Position numbers and translations under genes: made by a program. Below, piece after piece: positions 33,400-42,220 of a stretch of DNA of 64,000 bases (its first letter is position 1; the number at the start of each line of letters is the position of its first letter). Origin of the DNA: UBA9676 sp963837105 (lineage in GTDB: Bacteria; Actinomycetota; Actinomycetes; Streptosporangiales; Streptosporangiaceae). The stretch covers positions 149,542 through 213,541 of the forward strand of contig CAWIMG010000024.1 of the NCBI GenBank assembly GCA_963837105.1. Reading direction: 5' to 3'. The notes beneath the pieces are model-generated. The model did not search any database. It saw only the letters and a list, made by a program, of their open reading frames with translations, and was not told the DNA's origin.

Positions 33400-34302
33400 G
33401 TGAGCGAGCCGCGGAACCAGCACCCGACTGATCCGGGTGAGCTGCGGGCCCAGTACCTGATCGAGCCGGGTGAGCTGCTGGCGCGGCTGGGTGAGCCCGG
33501 GCTGACCGTGATCGATGCGCGCTGGGACCTCGACGACCGTGACGGTGGCCGGCAGGCCTACCACGCCGGGCACATTCCCGGCGCCCGTTACGTCAGCTGG
33601 CTCGATGACTTCTCCGACGCCAACGATCCGGTGGAAGGGCAGCTGGCCGCGCCCGCCGACTTCGCCCACGCCATGTCCGCCGCTGGCGTGGATGACACCA
33701 GCGAGGTCGTCGCCTACGACGACAACACGATCTTCATGGCCGCGCGGCTGCTGTGGGCGCTCCGTGTCTACGGCCATGAACGGGTGCGGGTGCTCGACGG
33801 CGGCTGGCCCGCCTGGCTGCGCAGCGGTGGGCCGGTCGAGGTGGTGGTACCGCCCCGTGGTGCCGGGCGTTTCACCCCCGCCCCGGTCCCGGATCTCCGC
33901 CTGACCAAGGACCAGATGCTGGGCGCGGTTGAATCCGGCGAGATGCAGATCGCTGACTGCCGGATGGACCGGACCTGGCATTCGGCCGGTGCTCACATCC
34001 CGGGTGCGGTGCGCCTGCCAGCGCCGTCACTGGTGCAGCCGGGGAGCGGCGCGGTGCGGGAGGCGGCGGACGTCCACCGGGTGCTGGCCGAGGCTGGTCT
34101 CGATGCTGGCCGGCCTATCGCGCTGTACTGCGGCGGCGGTGTGTCGGCCGCGGAGGCGTTCATGGCGCTGCGCATCGCCGGTGTCCAGACGGCACGCGTC
34201 TACGACGGCTCATGGACCGAGTGGGGAGCCGACCCGGCCACCCCCAAGGCGCCGCACAGCAACGCAGGTATCAGCAGGGGTGGTTCAGCCAAGATCGTTT
34301 GA
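33400..34302 (+). CDS. Rhodanese-domain sulfurtransferase (thiosulfate/3-mercaptopyruvate type)
   Basis: 300 residues, GTG start two bases after the MBL stop. Tandem rhodanese domains: IDARWDLDDRDGGRQAYHAGHIPGA in the first, and the active C-terminal domain with ADCRMDRTWHSAGAHIPGA and the catalytic loop YCGGGVSAAEA. It transfers sulfane sulfur to a thiol or cyanide. Its coupling to a ring-degrading cluster suggests the substrate, or an intermediate, contains sulfur (inference). Confidence 0.87.
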   Translation: MSEPRNQHPTDPGELRAQYLIEPGELLARLGEPGLTVIDARWDLDDRDGGRQAYHAGHIPGARYVSWLDDFSDANDPVEGQLAAPADFAHAMSAAGVDDTSEVVAYDDNTIFMAARLLWALRVYGHERVRVLDGGWPAWLRSGGPVEVVVPPRGAGRFTPAPVPDLRLTKDQMLGAVESGEMQIADCRMDRTWHSAGAHIPGAVRLPAPSLVQPGSGAVREAADVHRVLAEAGLDAGRPIALYCGGGVSAAEAFMALRIAGVQTARVYDGSWTEWGADPATPKAPHSNAGISRGGSAKIV

Positions 34303-34316
34303 ACTCGCCGGACTGC

Positions 34317-34331
34317 AGGCCCTGATGGCCT
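34317..34331. terminator. Short hairpin between convergent genes
   Basis: AGGCC-CTGAT-GGCCT, a perfect 5-bp stem, lies between the sulfurtransferase stop and the converging FAD-oxidase stop, overlapping the latter. Confidence 0.3.
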
Positions 34332-35763
34332 AGCGGTTGCCGTCGCTGGCTCCCGTGTGGCTCCCCAGGATTTCGCTTGCGGCGAGCGGGTACTGGTCGG
34401 CGGCCGAGATGATGGCACCGGGGTTGAGGATCCAATTGGGATCGAGCGCGGTCTTGAGCGACCGCATCGCCTTGATCTCTGCCGGGGTCCGTACGAGATG
34501 CAGCCATGGCGCCTTCGCACGGCCGACCCCATGCTCCGACGCAATGTTCCCGTCCAGGTCCGCAACCAGCTGCAGGACAGCGTTATCGACCCGTTCGTCG
34601 TCCGGCGGTACGCCGGTCACATTCACATGCACATTTCCCTCGCCGAGGTGGCCGAAGAGAAAAATCTCTGACGCCTCCGACGTGGCAGCCGCGACTGCGG
34701 GGCCGACCAGCTGACTGAAGTCGTCAAGCTTGTCGAACGGCAAGCCCACGTCGAGTTTGTGGGGGATCCCGTGGCCGGCGATCGCTTCGGGCATCTGCTC
34801 CCGCAGTTGCCACAATGACTGGCGGGAGGCAGCATCAACCGCAACCGCGACGTCGTCCGGGGCTGCCGCGCTCTCAACCGCCTCCAGCATCGCCTCAGTG
34901 GGATCTGAGTCGCTCGCGCATTCCACGAGCACGTACCAGCGCGAACGGGTGACCGGGCATGACCTGCCCAGATGGCCGCAGACCAGATCCATCGCTCCTT
35001 CCTGGATGAACTCTGCCGCGTCAAGCCCGCCGCTTCCTCTGCGGAGCCTCCCGACCAGGCTCAGCCCCGCGGCCAGGCTGTCCACCCCGACGAGCGCGAC
35101 GACTCGCTGGGGCAGTGCCCGGACGAGCTTCAAAGTCGCCGCGGTAATGATCCCCAGCGTTCCCTCGGTCCCGATGATCACCTGACTCAGGTCGTAGCCG
35201 GCATTGTCCTTGACCGCCATCCCCGAGCCGGAAAGTACCGAGCCGTCGGCGAGTACCACCTCCAAGCTCAGGACCTGTGCTCGCATCTGCCCGTGCCGTA
35301 TCACGCGCATTCCCCCGGCATTGGTCGCGATCATGCCGCCAATGGTGGCAACATCCCTCGCCGCCAGGTCGACGCCGAACTCCCAGCCGTTGCGGGTAGC
35401 GCTGGCCTGAACAGCGCTTAGTGAGACGCCCGCCCCGACTGTCAGCTGGCCGACGTCGTAATTCGCCGGGCCAACCACGTTCAGGCGCTCGAGACTCACC
35501 ACGATCGCACCGCCATAGGGGATACCGCCCGCTACCAGTCCGGTCCGCCCGCCCTGCGGGACGCACGCGATCCGGTACCGGTTGCACACCGAAAGAACGG
35601 CGCTGACCTCGTCCGCATTCGCGGGCCTGACGACAGCTGCGGCTTCACCGGACCAGCGCCGGCTCCAGTCCACCTCGTACGTGGCACGTACATCGGGGTC
35701 CACGAGCAGGTGCTGGGTTCCGACGATGTCCTGGAACGCGGCGAGCGCATCGGTGCTGATCAT
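34330..35763 (-). CDS. FAD-linked oxidase / D-2-hydroxyacid dehydrogenase (GlcD/VAO family)
   Basis: 477 residues. PCMH-type FAD domain: VRPANADEVSAVLSVC, PQGGRTGLVAGGIP, and ATIGGMIATNAGGMRVIRHG...VKDNAGYDLSQVIIGTEGTLGIIT; C-terminal FGHLGEGNVHVNV (metal His region) and SEHGVGRAKAPWL. Oxidises a 2-hydroxy acid (glycolate, lactate, 2-hydroxyglutarate type) to the 2-oxo acid. Last gene of the minus-strand cluster starting at 44568; 71 bp after the TIM-barrel gene. Confidence 0.88.
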   Translation of the reverse strand: MISTDALAAFQDIVGTQHLLVDPDVRATYEVDWSRRWSGEAAAVVRPANADEVSAVLSVCNRYRIACVPQGGRTGLVAGGIPYGGAIVVSLERLNVVGPANYDVGQLTVGAGVSLSAVQASATRNGWEFGVDLAARDVATIGGMIATNAGGMRVIRHGQMRAQVLSLEVVLADGSVLSGSGMAVKDNAGYDLSQVIIGTEGTLGIITAATLKLVRALPQRVVALVGVDSLAAGLSLVGRLRRGSGGLDAAEFIQEGAMDLVCGHLGRSCPVTRSRWYVLVECASDSDPTEAMLEAVESAAAPDDVAVAVDAASRQSLWQLREQMPEAIAGHGIPHKLDVGLPFDKLDDFSQLVGPAVAAATSEASEIFLFGHLGEGNVHVNVTGVPPDDERVDNAVLQLVADLDGNIASEHGVGRAKAPWLHLVRTPAEIKAMRSLKTALDPNWILNPGAIISAADQYPLAASEILGSHTGASDGNR

Positions 35764-35834
35764 GATTACCGGTCCTCAGCAGGTCGCGGTCGCCAGCCGA
35801 TCTCCATTCGTGATGCGATGACCGCCACGGGCGG

Positions 35835-36725
35835 TCACGCTCCACCCGCGCTGGGGATGAGACCCCGGACAAGTTCTCTCGCCAGCCGCATGCCAGCACT
35901 AACGTCACCGCGGAGTGGGCCGTCCAGCAGGGCGAACGCCTCGAACTCCACCGACATCGCCCCAGCGTAGGCGACCTCATCAAGAGCCGCGAAGAGCTCC
36001 GCCCAGCGCACAGAGCCTTCGCCGGGGAGCAGGAAGATGAAGTCCTGGCCGGGATCTCCTTCCACACCGAAGGCGTCCTTCAGGTGCACGTGGCCAATCC
36101 GCTTGCCCCAGGCACGGACAAAGTCGGCAACATCGTCGCCTGACATGACGAAGTGGCTGGGGTCGAGGTTCAGCCCGAGACGTTCGCTGGGAAGCCGTGC
36201 CAGCGCGTATTCGGCACGGTAACGGTCGCGGGCGAGCGTCCCCCAGCAGGGCTCCAGGCACACCTGGACCGAACCAAGGTCCTCGGCCCGGCGTAGCACC
36301 CGTTCGAGAGCTTCAAGTGCTCGGGACCATGCCCGGTCCTCGGAGATGTCGCGGCCGATTTCGGCATGGCCCGGCTCCCAGCGGTTCGGTCCGGTGAGTA
36401 CACCGATGGTGGGAATGCCAGCCTCGGCAGCCGCCTCGAGAGCAAGCTCGGTACGCCGCACCCGCTCTTCCCAGATTCTCTGGTCGTCCACGACGTAGTC
36501 CTGGTGCACCATGAGCTGCCGGACCGACAGCCCATGGTCCGCCGCCAGTGAAACGAGGCCGGTGAGCTGTGATGATGGCTGCTCGACGGGGTCGAACTGC
36601 TCCATCGTCCAGTTGACGGCGTCGTAACCATGTGCGCTGAGCTGTGAGGCGATGCCAGCTGGCGGCATGCCCCTGGTGTCGGCGGCAATGTAGCCGATGA
36701 GGCGGTTCACCGGGAGCTCATTCAC
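35835..36725 (-). CDS. Xylose-isomerase-like TIM-barrel (sugar phosphate isomerase/epimerase family)
   Basis: About 296 residues from GTG 36725 (8-base overlap with the TPP gene); GTG 36710 also possible. AP endonuclease-2/xylose-isomerase fold: VCLEPCWGTLARD, GLNLDPSHFVMSGDDVADFV, GHVHLKDAFG, and MSVEFEAF place the metal-binding Glu, Asp/His, His and Glu. Relatives include IolE, IolH, IolI and hydroxypyruvate isomerase. With a Gfo/Idh dehydrogenase and TPP enzyme next door, an inosose/keto-sugar dehydratase or epimerase is plausible. Confidence 0.82.
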   Translation of the reverse strand: MNELPVNRLIGYIAADTRGMPPAGIASQLSAHGYDAVNWTMEQFDPVEQPSSQLTGLVSLAADHGLSVRQLMVHQDYVVDDQRIWEERVRRTELALEAAAEAGIPTIGVLTGPNRWEPGHAEIGRDISEDRAWSRALEALERVLRRAEDLGSVQVCLEPCWGTLARDRYRAEYALARLPSERLGLNLDPSHFVMSGDDVADFVRAWGKRIGHVHLKDAFGVEGDPGQDFIFLLPGEGSVRWAELFAALDEVAYAGAMSVEFEAFALLDGPLRGDVSAGMRLARELVRGLIPSAGGA

Positions 36726-38484
36726 GCCCGGAGCTGAGGTACTCAGGGACCGGCAGATCCCAGTGACCGGAGTTGATCCCGCCGCTGTAGCGGGGGGACC
36801 TGTTGACCATGACCTCAACCACCGCTGGACCCCCCGACGCCAGCGCGCGCTGAATGCTGGGGGCTAGATCGTCGAGTTCGGTGACCTTGGCCGAGGCGCA
36901 CCCGAAGCCTTCCGCGATCTTGGTGAAGTCCGGGCTGACAAGCTCCTGGTCCTTGCCGCGGAACTCGACCGCGTACTCCCGGCCCTCGCCGAACATCCCG
37001 TTCTGGAAGTCCCGGATGGATACCCAGCCGATGTTGTTCAGCACCACATACACAACCGGGATCGCCTCCTGGGCGGCGAGCGCCAGTTCCTGAATGCTCA
37101 TCAGGAAGTCCCCGTCACCGGCCACGCCTACCACCGGGACGTCCGGGCGGGCGAGCTTGGCACCGATAGCCGCGGGAACCGTGAAGCCCATGGTCGAGTA
37201 GCCGCCCGGAGTGAGCCAGGTGCGTGGCTCGTAGGCGTGGAACTCCTGGAACATCTGGATTTGCGGGTGCCCCGCCGATGCGATCACGACCGCCTCGCGG
37301 GGAAGCAGTTCACGCAGGATCGCGAGGGCGCGGGACATTGACAGAACGCCAGGCGACCAGCGTTCCTGCACCATGTCGAACCAGCGCTGCCGCCACTCGG
37401 CTATCTCGGCCACGTAGCCGTCCCGGTCCGGGCCTCCGGCCCCCGGGCGGCCAAGCGCGTCGGCAAGCGCTTCGAGTGACAGCCGCGCATCTCCGACGAG
37501 CCCGACCTCGACCGGGTAGTTCTTCCCGATCTCACGTGGATCCACATCGATGTGCAGCAGCCGGCACGGCGGAATGCGGAAAGACTTGCCCTCGACGTAG
37601 GAGGAGCTGGTCTGCTCTGAGAACCGGGTTCCCACCGCCAGCAGCACATCCGCGGTCGAGGTGAAGTGGTTGCCGCAGGCTGTCCCGTTGGAGCCGGTGT
37701 GCTGGGCGCACAGGGGATGATCTTCTGGGAACACCCCCTTCCCCATCATCGTCGTGACGACCGGCGCCCGCAGGCGCTCGGCCAGCGAGCGCAAGGCCGC
37801 CGACGCACCTGCCTGGATGCACCCGCCCCCGGCGAGGATCACCGGGCGGCGTGCCGAGGCCAGGATGCCTGCGATCTGCTCGATGCCGTCAGGATCTGGG
37901 CCGGACGTCGTGTGCGTCGCCCGGTGACGTCCCTCGTCGATCAGCGCATGCTCGCCCCATTCGCTCTGGACATCGATGGGCACATCGATGTGCACAGGCC
38001 CGGGCCGTCCTGTGAGCGCGATGTTGAAGGCCCGGTTCATGGCACGCTGCATCTGATCCGGGCGGTGCACGCTGATGCTGCGCTTGGTTACCGGCCGCAG
38101 AATGCTGGGGAAGTCGGCGTCGCGCTGCCGTTCGATCTCCTGGAGAACTCCGGTGCCCTCCATGTACGTCTGTACCCCGCCGGTGATCGAGATGACTGCC
38201 TGGGAGTCCACATATGCCGTCGCGAGGGACATCGCGAGGTTCGCCGAGCCGGGGCCGATGGAGGTGACGGTGGCTATGGGGCGGCCGCTCGCGCGGAAGT
38301 GCGCATCCGCGATGTGCCCCGCCGACTGCTCGTGACGCACTTGCAGGACCCGGAGCTGGCGGCTGCGATCTTTCAGCGCGTCGAAGATTCCCATATCACC
38401 GTGACCCGGGATGCCACAGACGAATGGCACCCCTTCCGTGACCAGCTGGTCGGCGATCACTTCTCCGCCCGTCCGCTTCGTCAT
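36718..38484 (-). CDS. Thiamin-diphosphate enzyme, acetolactate-synthase-like (possibly IolD-like)
   Basis: 588 residues, ATGA overlap with the GntR gene. N-terminal PYR domain with the catalytic Glu in VRHEQSAGH (E52), a middle domain with the VILAGGGCIQAGA fold, and the ThDP-Mg motif GDGDFLMSIQELALAAQEAIPVVYVVLNN. Glu52 excludes glyoxylate carboligase, which lacks it. Could be a carboligase, a 2-oxo acid decarboxylase or an IolD-type C-C hydrolase; the neighbours fit the last best, but this is unproven. Confidence 0.87.
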   Translation of the reverse strand: MTKRTGGEVIADQLVTEGVPFVCGIPGHGDMGIFDALKDRSRQLRVLQVRHEQSAGHIADAHFRASGRPIATVTSIGPGSANLAMSLATAYVDSQAVISITGGVQTYMEGTGVLQEIERQRDADFPSILRPVTKRSISVHRPDQMQRAMNRAFNIALTGRPGPVHIDVPIDVQSEWGEHALIDEGRHRATHTTSGPDPDGIEQIAGILASARRPVILAGGGCIQAGASAALRSLAERLRAPVVTTMMGKGVFPEDHPLCAQHTGSNGTACGNHFTSTADVLLAVGTRFSEQTSSSYVEGKSFRIPPCRLLHIDVDPREIGKNYPVEVGLVGDARLSLEALADALGRPGAGGPDRDGYVAEIAEWRQRWFDMVQERWSPGVLSMSRALAILRELLPREAVVIASAGHPQIQMFQEFHAYEPRTWLTPGGYSTMGFTVPAAIGAKLARPDVPVVGVAGDGDFLMSIQELALAAQEAIPVVYVVLNNIGWVSIRDFQNGMFGEGREYAVEFRGKDQELVSPDFTKIAEGFGCASAKVTELDDLAPSIQRALASGGPAVVEVMVNRSPRYSGGINSGHWDLPVPEYLSSGRE

Positions 38485-39218
38485 TTGCTGTCTCCTGTCT
38501 TGACTTCCCCGCCATCTGCATCCGCCCGCCGCAGGATCTGCCCAATAAGCAGATCCCGCGTATGCCGGACATGTGTTTCCATCTGTGAGGCAGCCGCCTC
38601 GGCGTCACCCGCCTGGATTGCCGCGAGAATCGCCTGATGCTCATGGAGCACATCCGGGAGTGAGCGGGATCGTCCCACCGTTGAAATCCCGAGCGACCTG
38701 GTCTGGTCGCGCAGCTCGGTGACAATGGCTGAGAGTCGGCGGTTTCCCGACTGGTCCAGCAGTATCCGGTGGAACGTGGCGTCGTGCTCCATGAACGCGA
38801 CTTCGTCATCAATGTGCTCGTGCATGGCCATCAGCTCCTCCTGGAGCTGGGTGATGAGCTCGTCCTTCTTCCGGTTCCCCAGAAACTGAAGTGCCCGCCG
38901 GGTGGCCGGTACCTCGAGCAGCAGCCGCAGGTCAAAGATCTCCTCGATATCGTGCTGATTCTGCTCGACAACCCGCACTCCGCGATTCCGTTCGAACCGC
39001 ACCAGCCCCTCGCTCACGAGATCCACGAGGGCCTCGCGTACCGGCGACCGGGAGACGCCCAGTGCCTCGGAAAGGGCGGGGACCGAGGTCAGTGATCCGG
39101 GCGGCAGCGAGCCGTTCATAATCGCCTCTTTGATCCCGGTGTAGGCCAGTGACGTAAGAGACCGCCCGCCGGGATCCGCTGGGGCTAGCTTGAGTTCGGC
39201 CCGCTGGTCGAGATTCAC
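38481..39218 (-). CDS. GntR-family transcriptional regulator, FCD subfamily
   Basis: 245 residues, GTG start overlapping the Gfo/Idh stop (GTGA) and ATGA overlap to the TPP gene. Winged helix at about 24-90 (AYTGIKEAIMNGSLPPGSLTSVPALSEALGVSRSPVREALVDL), then an FCD domain with metal-site residues in FMEHDATFHRILL, LHEHQAIL and METHVRHTRDLL. Embedded in the 44.6-34.3 kb operon, so it probably controls that operon in response to a substrate acid or sugar derivative. Confidence 0.9.
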   Translation of the reverse strand: MNLDQRAELKLAPADPGGRSLTSLAYTGIKEAIMNGSLPPGSLTSVPALSEALGVSRSPVREALVDLVSEGLVRFERNRGVRVVEQNQHDIEEIFDLRLLLEVPATRRALQFLGNRKKDELITQLQEELMAMHEHIDDEVAFMEHDATFHRILLDQSGNRRLSAIVTELRDQTRSLGISTVGRSRSLPDVLHEHQAILAAIQAGDAEAAASQMETHVRHTRDLLIGQILRRADADGGEVKTGDSK

Positions 39219-40213
39219 GCGGCGCCGACCTCCATGACGTTATAGACCTGCTGGATGAGCTCGATGATACGTCGCCCTTCGGTCGCTGGAACTGGCGCTG
39301 CTTCGCCCTGGCTCACGGCCCGCACATACGCGCCAATACTGGCGGCGACAGAGTCAGCCCAATCACCTTGCCCGGCTCTCTCGTAATGCCAGGAACCGTC
39401 GTAGCGTGCGAGGGCGGGTCCGGTGCGGAATCCCTGGAATTCTGCCTCACAGCCGGAGATATATAGAGACCCAGCCGAGCCGCAGACCTCGATGGAGTCA
39501 TCGAAGCTGCCAGGGGGTGCGTGGTAGTTCGCCTCGATGACACCCAGTGCACCAGACGTGAACCGCATCAGCACGACCGCCGCGTCCTCTCCCTCCTGCG
39601 GCGGCCGGTCTGCCATCGCGGCGACCTCCGCGACCTCGCCCAGCAGGAACCGGGCGACGTAGAAGCGGTGTACGCCGGCGTCGAAAAGGATGCCTCCACC
39701 GGTCTCGGATGGCTGGGCTCTCCAGCCCGGGAACTTGCCGCCGATCGCCAGCCGGAGACGGGCCATCACCGGCCGGCCGATCGCACCGGACTCGATGAGC
39801 TCACGGGCGCGGATGTGCGCTGGATAGAAGAGCTGGTTGTGCTGTACGCCGACGGTGACGCCGGCTGATGCCGCGGCCTCGATGACGTTGTCGCATTCCT
39901 CGACGGTCATGCACAGTGGCTTCTCGCACAGCACGTGCTTCCCCGCGGCCACTGATCTGAGGACCACGTCATGATGCAGGCGGTGCGGGAGGCAGACGCT
40001 CACAACCTCCACCGAGGTGTCGGCCAGAAGCTCATCCAGGGAGGAGTAGCCCCTGGCCGAGTAAGCATCAGCCGCGGCCGAGACCAGGCCTGGGTCGAGA
40101 TCGGCCACGGCCCGGATTTGGCAGTCCCGGGCCTGGGCGTACCCCCGGAGATGAAACTGGCCGATCTCGCCGAGGCCAACGATGCCCACACCGAGCGCCG
40201 ATCCGGTCTTCAT
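39215..40213 (-). CDS. Gfo/Idh/MocA-family NAD(P)-dependent dehydrogenase
   Basis: 332 residues. Rossmann start VGIVGLGEIGQFHLRGYAQ, the diagnostic VLCEKPLCMTVEEC, and the C-terminal GGGILFDAGVHRFYVARFLLG with the catalytic Asp/His. Family members oxidise inositols, sugars and amino-sugars. Context (IolE-like barrel, TPP enzyme, aminotransferase) suggests a cyclitol or amino-sugar substrate. Confidence 0.9.
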   Translation of the reverse strand: MKTGSALGVGIVGLGEIGQFHLRGYAQARDCQIRAVADLDPGLVSAAADAYSARGYSSLDELLADTSVEVVSVCLPHRLHHDVVLRSVAAGKHVLCEKPLCMTVEECDNVIEAAASAGVTVGVQHNQLFYPAHIRARELIESGAIGRPVMARLRLAIGGKFPGWRAQPSETGGGILFDAGVHRFYVARFLLGEVAEVAAMADRPPQEGEDAAVVLMRFTSGALGVIEANYHAPPGSFDDSIEVCGSAGSLYISGCEAEFQGFRTGPALARYDGSWHYERAGQGDWADSVAASIGAYVRAVSQGEAAPVPATEGRRIIELIQQVYNVMEVGAA

Positions 40214-40246
40214 CCGGGCATCATCCTCTTGCCGTGCATACCAGCC

Positions 40247-41794
40247 TCACAGGGGGCGGTTCGGGATCTCGACCGGCGCCACCCCCGCCAGGGTGGTTGG
40301 CTCTGGAGGTATTTCGGTCTCCGGGACCGACGCCCGGCCTGTCTTCAGAGCCCACCACGCGTACACCGTGAACGCCGCCCCGATGAGGAGCGCGATACCG
40401 AAGTAGTCGGCGACGTAGTGGTTTACCGAAGGCAGCATGTAACCGAGAATGACCGCGATGCACCAGGCGAGAGCCGCGATGGTTATCAGCACCAGCCAGC
40501 GCCCGAGCCCGAAGTGACCGGGTGCCGTCATCGGGATCTTGCGCTTGAAGTGGCCGGCCAGGACCGCGATCATGGTCGATCCGTAGGTGAAGTAGTACGC
40601 AGCCGATGCCATCGCGACAATCCGGAAAATGTTCCCGGCCCCGACCACATTGATCAGCACCATCAGAATCCACAGGACGGTGATGGAGACAACCGGTGTC
40701 TTCAGGCGAGAGGGGACGAAGGCGAGCTGCTTGGACGCGGGCAGCAGGCCATCCCGGGAAACCGAGAAGAGCAGGCGGGTCGCCACGGCGATGTTGGCGA
40801 TGATGCAGCCCATCATCGAGACGAACCCCACGGTGGCGATGAACCAGCCGGCGTAGCGGCTCAGGTTGACATCGACCACCCAGAAGAAGGTGTTCTGCTG
40901 CTTCAGCGCCAGCGGGAGGGGGCCCTTGACCGCCGCGGCCCAGATCCACATGACTATGAAGCCGGCGACCCCGGAGACCACGACGGCACGGAACATCGCT
41001 TTGGGGGCGGTCCTTCGCGGATCCCGGGTCTCCTCCGCCAGGTCCGCTGATGCCTCCCATCCGAGCAGGGACAGGATCGGAAGCGAGGCGGCCAGGATGT
41101 AGCTCACGAAGCTCAGATGGGTACCGGGGACACCCATGACGCCGTGGTTCGTGATGATCGAGAAGCCCTGAACATGGTGGAAGAAGAACAGGACGCCGAC
41201 AAGCAGCAGCAGCACGATCAGGGATGTGCCGATCATTTCCACGATGGCGGCGACGTTGTTCACGCGCCCGGTGAGCTTGATCCCGATGACGTTGATGATC
41301 ACGCCGACGGTCAGCGCGGCCGCTGACAGGTAGGCGGCGTTTTGCGGGGTCGCAGCCATCCCGAACTCTGGGGCATACACCGATCCCAGCAGCACGCCAA
41401 TCGACACCGCACCGGTCGTGAACGTGATGATGCCGAATACCGCGACCACCCAGCCGTAGTAGGCGTTGGTGATCCGGCTCGTCCACTGATACGCATAGCC
41501 CGTCACCGGGATCCGGGCGGCCATGTGCATGAAGACCAGCAGGACAAGGAAGATGCCAGCTAGGGCGATCAGCCAGAACCAGATCGATACCCCGCCGACC
41601 TGCTCCAGGGAGGGCTGGAACAGGCCCACCAGGGTGCCAGTAATTGTGATCATGGAGAAAGCCAGGCAGAACGATGTGAAGGCAGACATCGTCCGGCGCA
41701 GCCGCTGCTGGTATCCGAACCTTTGCAGGTCCTGCTCATCTGACGACTGCCAGTCCACGGGACCCGAAGCCTGGCTGCTCTGACCGTCGGCCAT
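40247..41794 (-). CDS. APC-superfamily amino acid/amine permease
   Basis: 515 residues with about 12 membrane helices after a soluble N-terminus (RFGYQQRLRRTMSAFTSFCLAFSMITITGTLVGLF). Helix 1 contains the unwound Gly-rich segment, and LSLLGWEASADLAEETRDPRRTAPKAM is the conserved helix-6/loop region of amino-acid/polyamine permeases (GabP/BAT1 type). Likely imports the amino compound degraded by this cluster. 33 bp before the dehydrogenase gene. Confidence 0.9.
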   Translation of the reverse strand: MADGQSSQASGPVDWQSSDEQDLQRFGYQQRLRRTMSAFTSFCLAFSMITITGTLVGLFQPSLEQVGGVSIWFWLIALAGIFLVLLVFMHMAARIPVTGYAYQWTSRITNAYYGWVVAVFGIITFTTGAVSIGVLLGSVYAPEFGMAATPQNAAYLSAAALTVGVIINVIGIKLTGRVNNVAAIVEMIGTSLIVLLLLVGVLFFFHHVQGFSIITNHGVMGVPGTHLSFVSYILAASLPILSLLGWEASADLAEETRDPRRTAPKAMFRAVVVSGVAGFIVMWIWAAAVKGPLPLALKQQNTFFWVVDVNLSRYAGWFIATVGFVSMMGCIIANIAVATRLLFSVSRDGLLPASKQLAFVPSRLKTPVVSITVLWILMVLINVVGAGNIFRIVAMASAAYYFTYGSTMIAVLAGHFKRKIPMTAPGHFGLGRWLVLITIAALAWCIAVILGYMLPSVNHYVADYFGIALLIGAAFTVYAWWALKTGRASVPETEIPPEPTTLAGVAPVEIPNRPL

Positions 41795-41865
41795 TGCGTG
41801 CTCCCTTTTCTTGCTTCCTGCTTTGCGATGAGGCGCCTAGTAGCCTGCCTTGGCCGGTGACGCGG

Positions 41866-42171
41866 TCAGGCGATCTCCGCCACGGGCAGCGTGATGACCG
41901 TCGTTGTTTCGACAAGTCGCTGGAAGTCTTCGCCGATCGGCACCATCGGGCCGGTGGTCGTGACTTTCCGCCAGGTATCCCAGTCGGCTACCTCGACGTA
42001 TTCGACGATGTCGTAGGCTGGCTCGCCGTCGTCAGCACCGACATCAAACACTGTGTATTTGCTGATACCTTCGCAGGCGGTGAGGGTGGGCTGATCCCGC
42101 TCAAGGGACCACTTCCGGTACTCGTCCCTCGTTACGCCTTCCCGCAACTTGTAGAGCAGTAGCAGCTTCAC
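41866..42171 (-). CDS. Small dimeric alpha/beta-barrel protein (EthD/Dabb-like)
   Basis: 101 residues, GTG 42171 with AGGAGAAGG upstream. KLLLLYKLREGVTRDEYRKWSLERDQP, then FDV...YDIVEYVEVADWDTWRKVT, reads like the ferredoxin-like barrel proteins (EthD, NIPSNAP, mutarotase-like). These are small isomerases, cyclases or accessory proteins; no catalytic residue is recognised. Lies between the reductase and permease genes in the same operon. Confidence 0.65.
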   Translation of the reverse strand: MKLLLLYKLREGVTRDEYRKWSLERDQPTLTACEGISKYTVFDVGADDGEPAYDIVEYVEVADWDTWRKVTTTGPMVPIGEDFQRLVETTTVITLPVAEIA

Positions 42172-42220
42172 GGTCGCCTTCTCCTATTCGGTGTATATGC
42201 GCAGCTCGTTGGGTGGCCGG

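Noticed and set aside
36718..38484. Glyoxylate carboligase (Gcl) with hydroxypyruvate isomerase next door
   Set aside because: Gcl lacks the ThDP-activating Glu, whereas this protein has it in HEQSAGH, so a Gcl/Hyi glyoxylate pathway is not supported.
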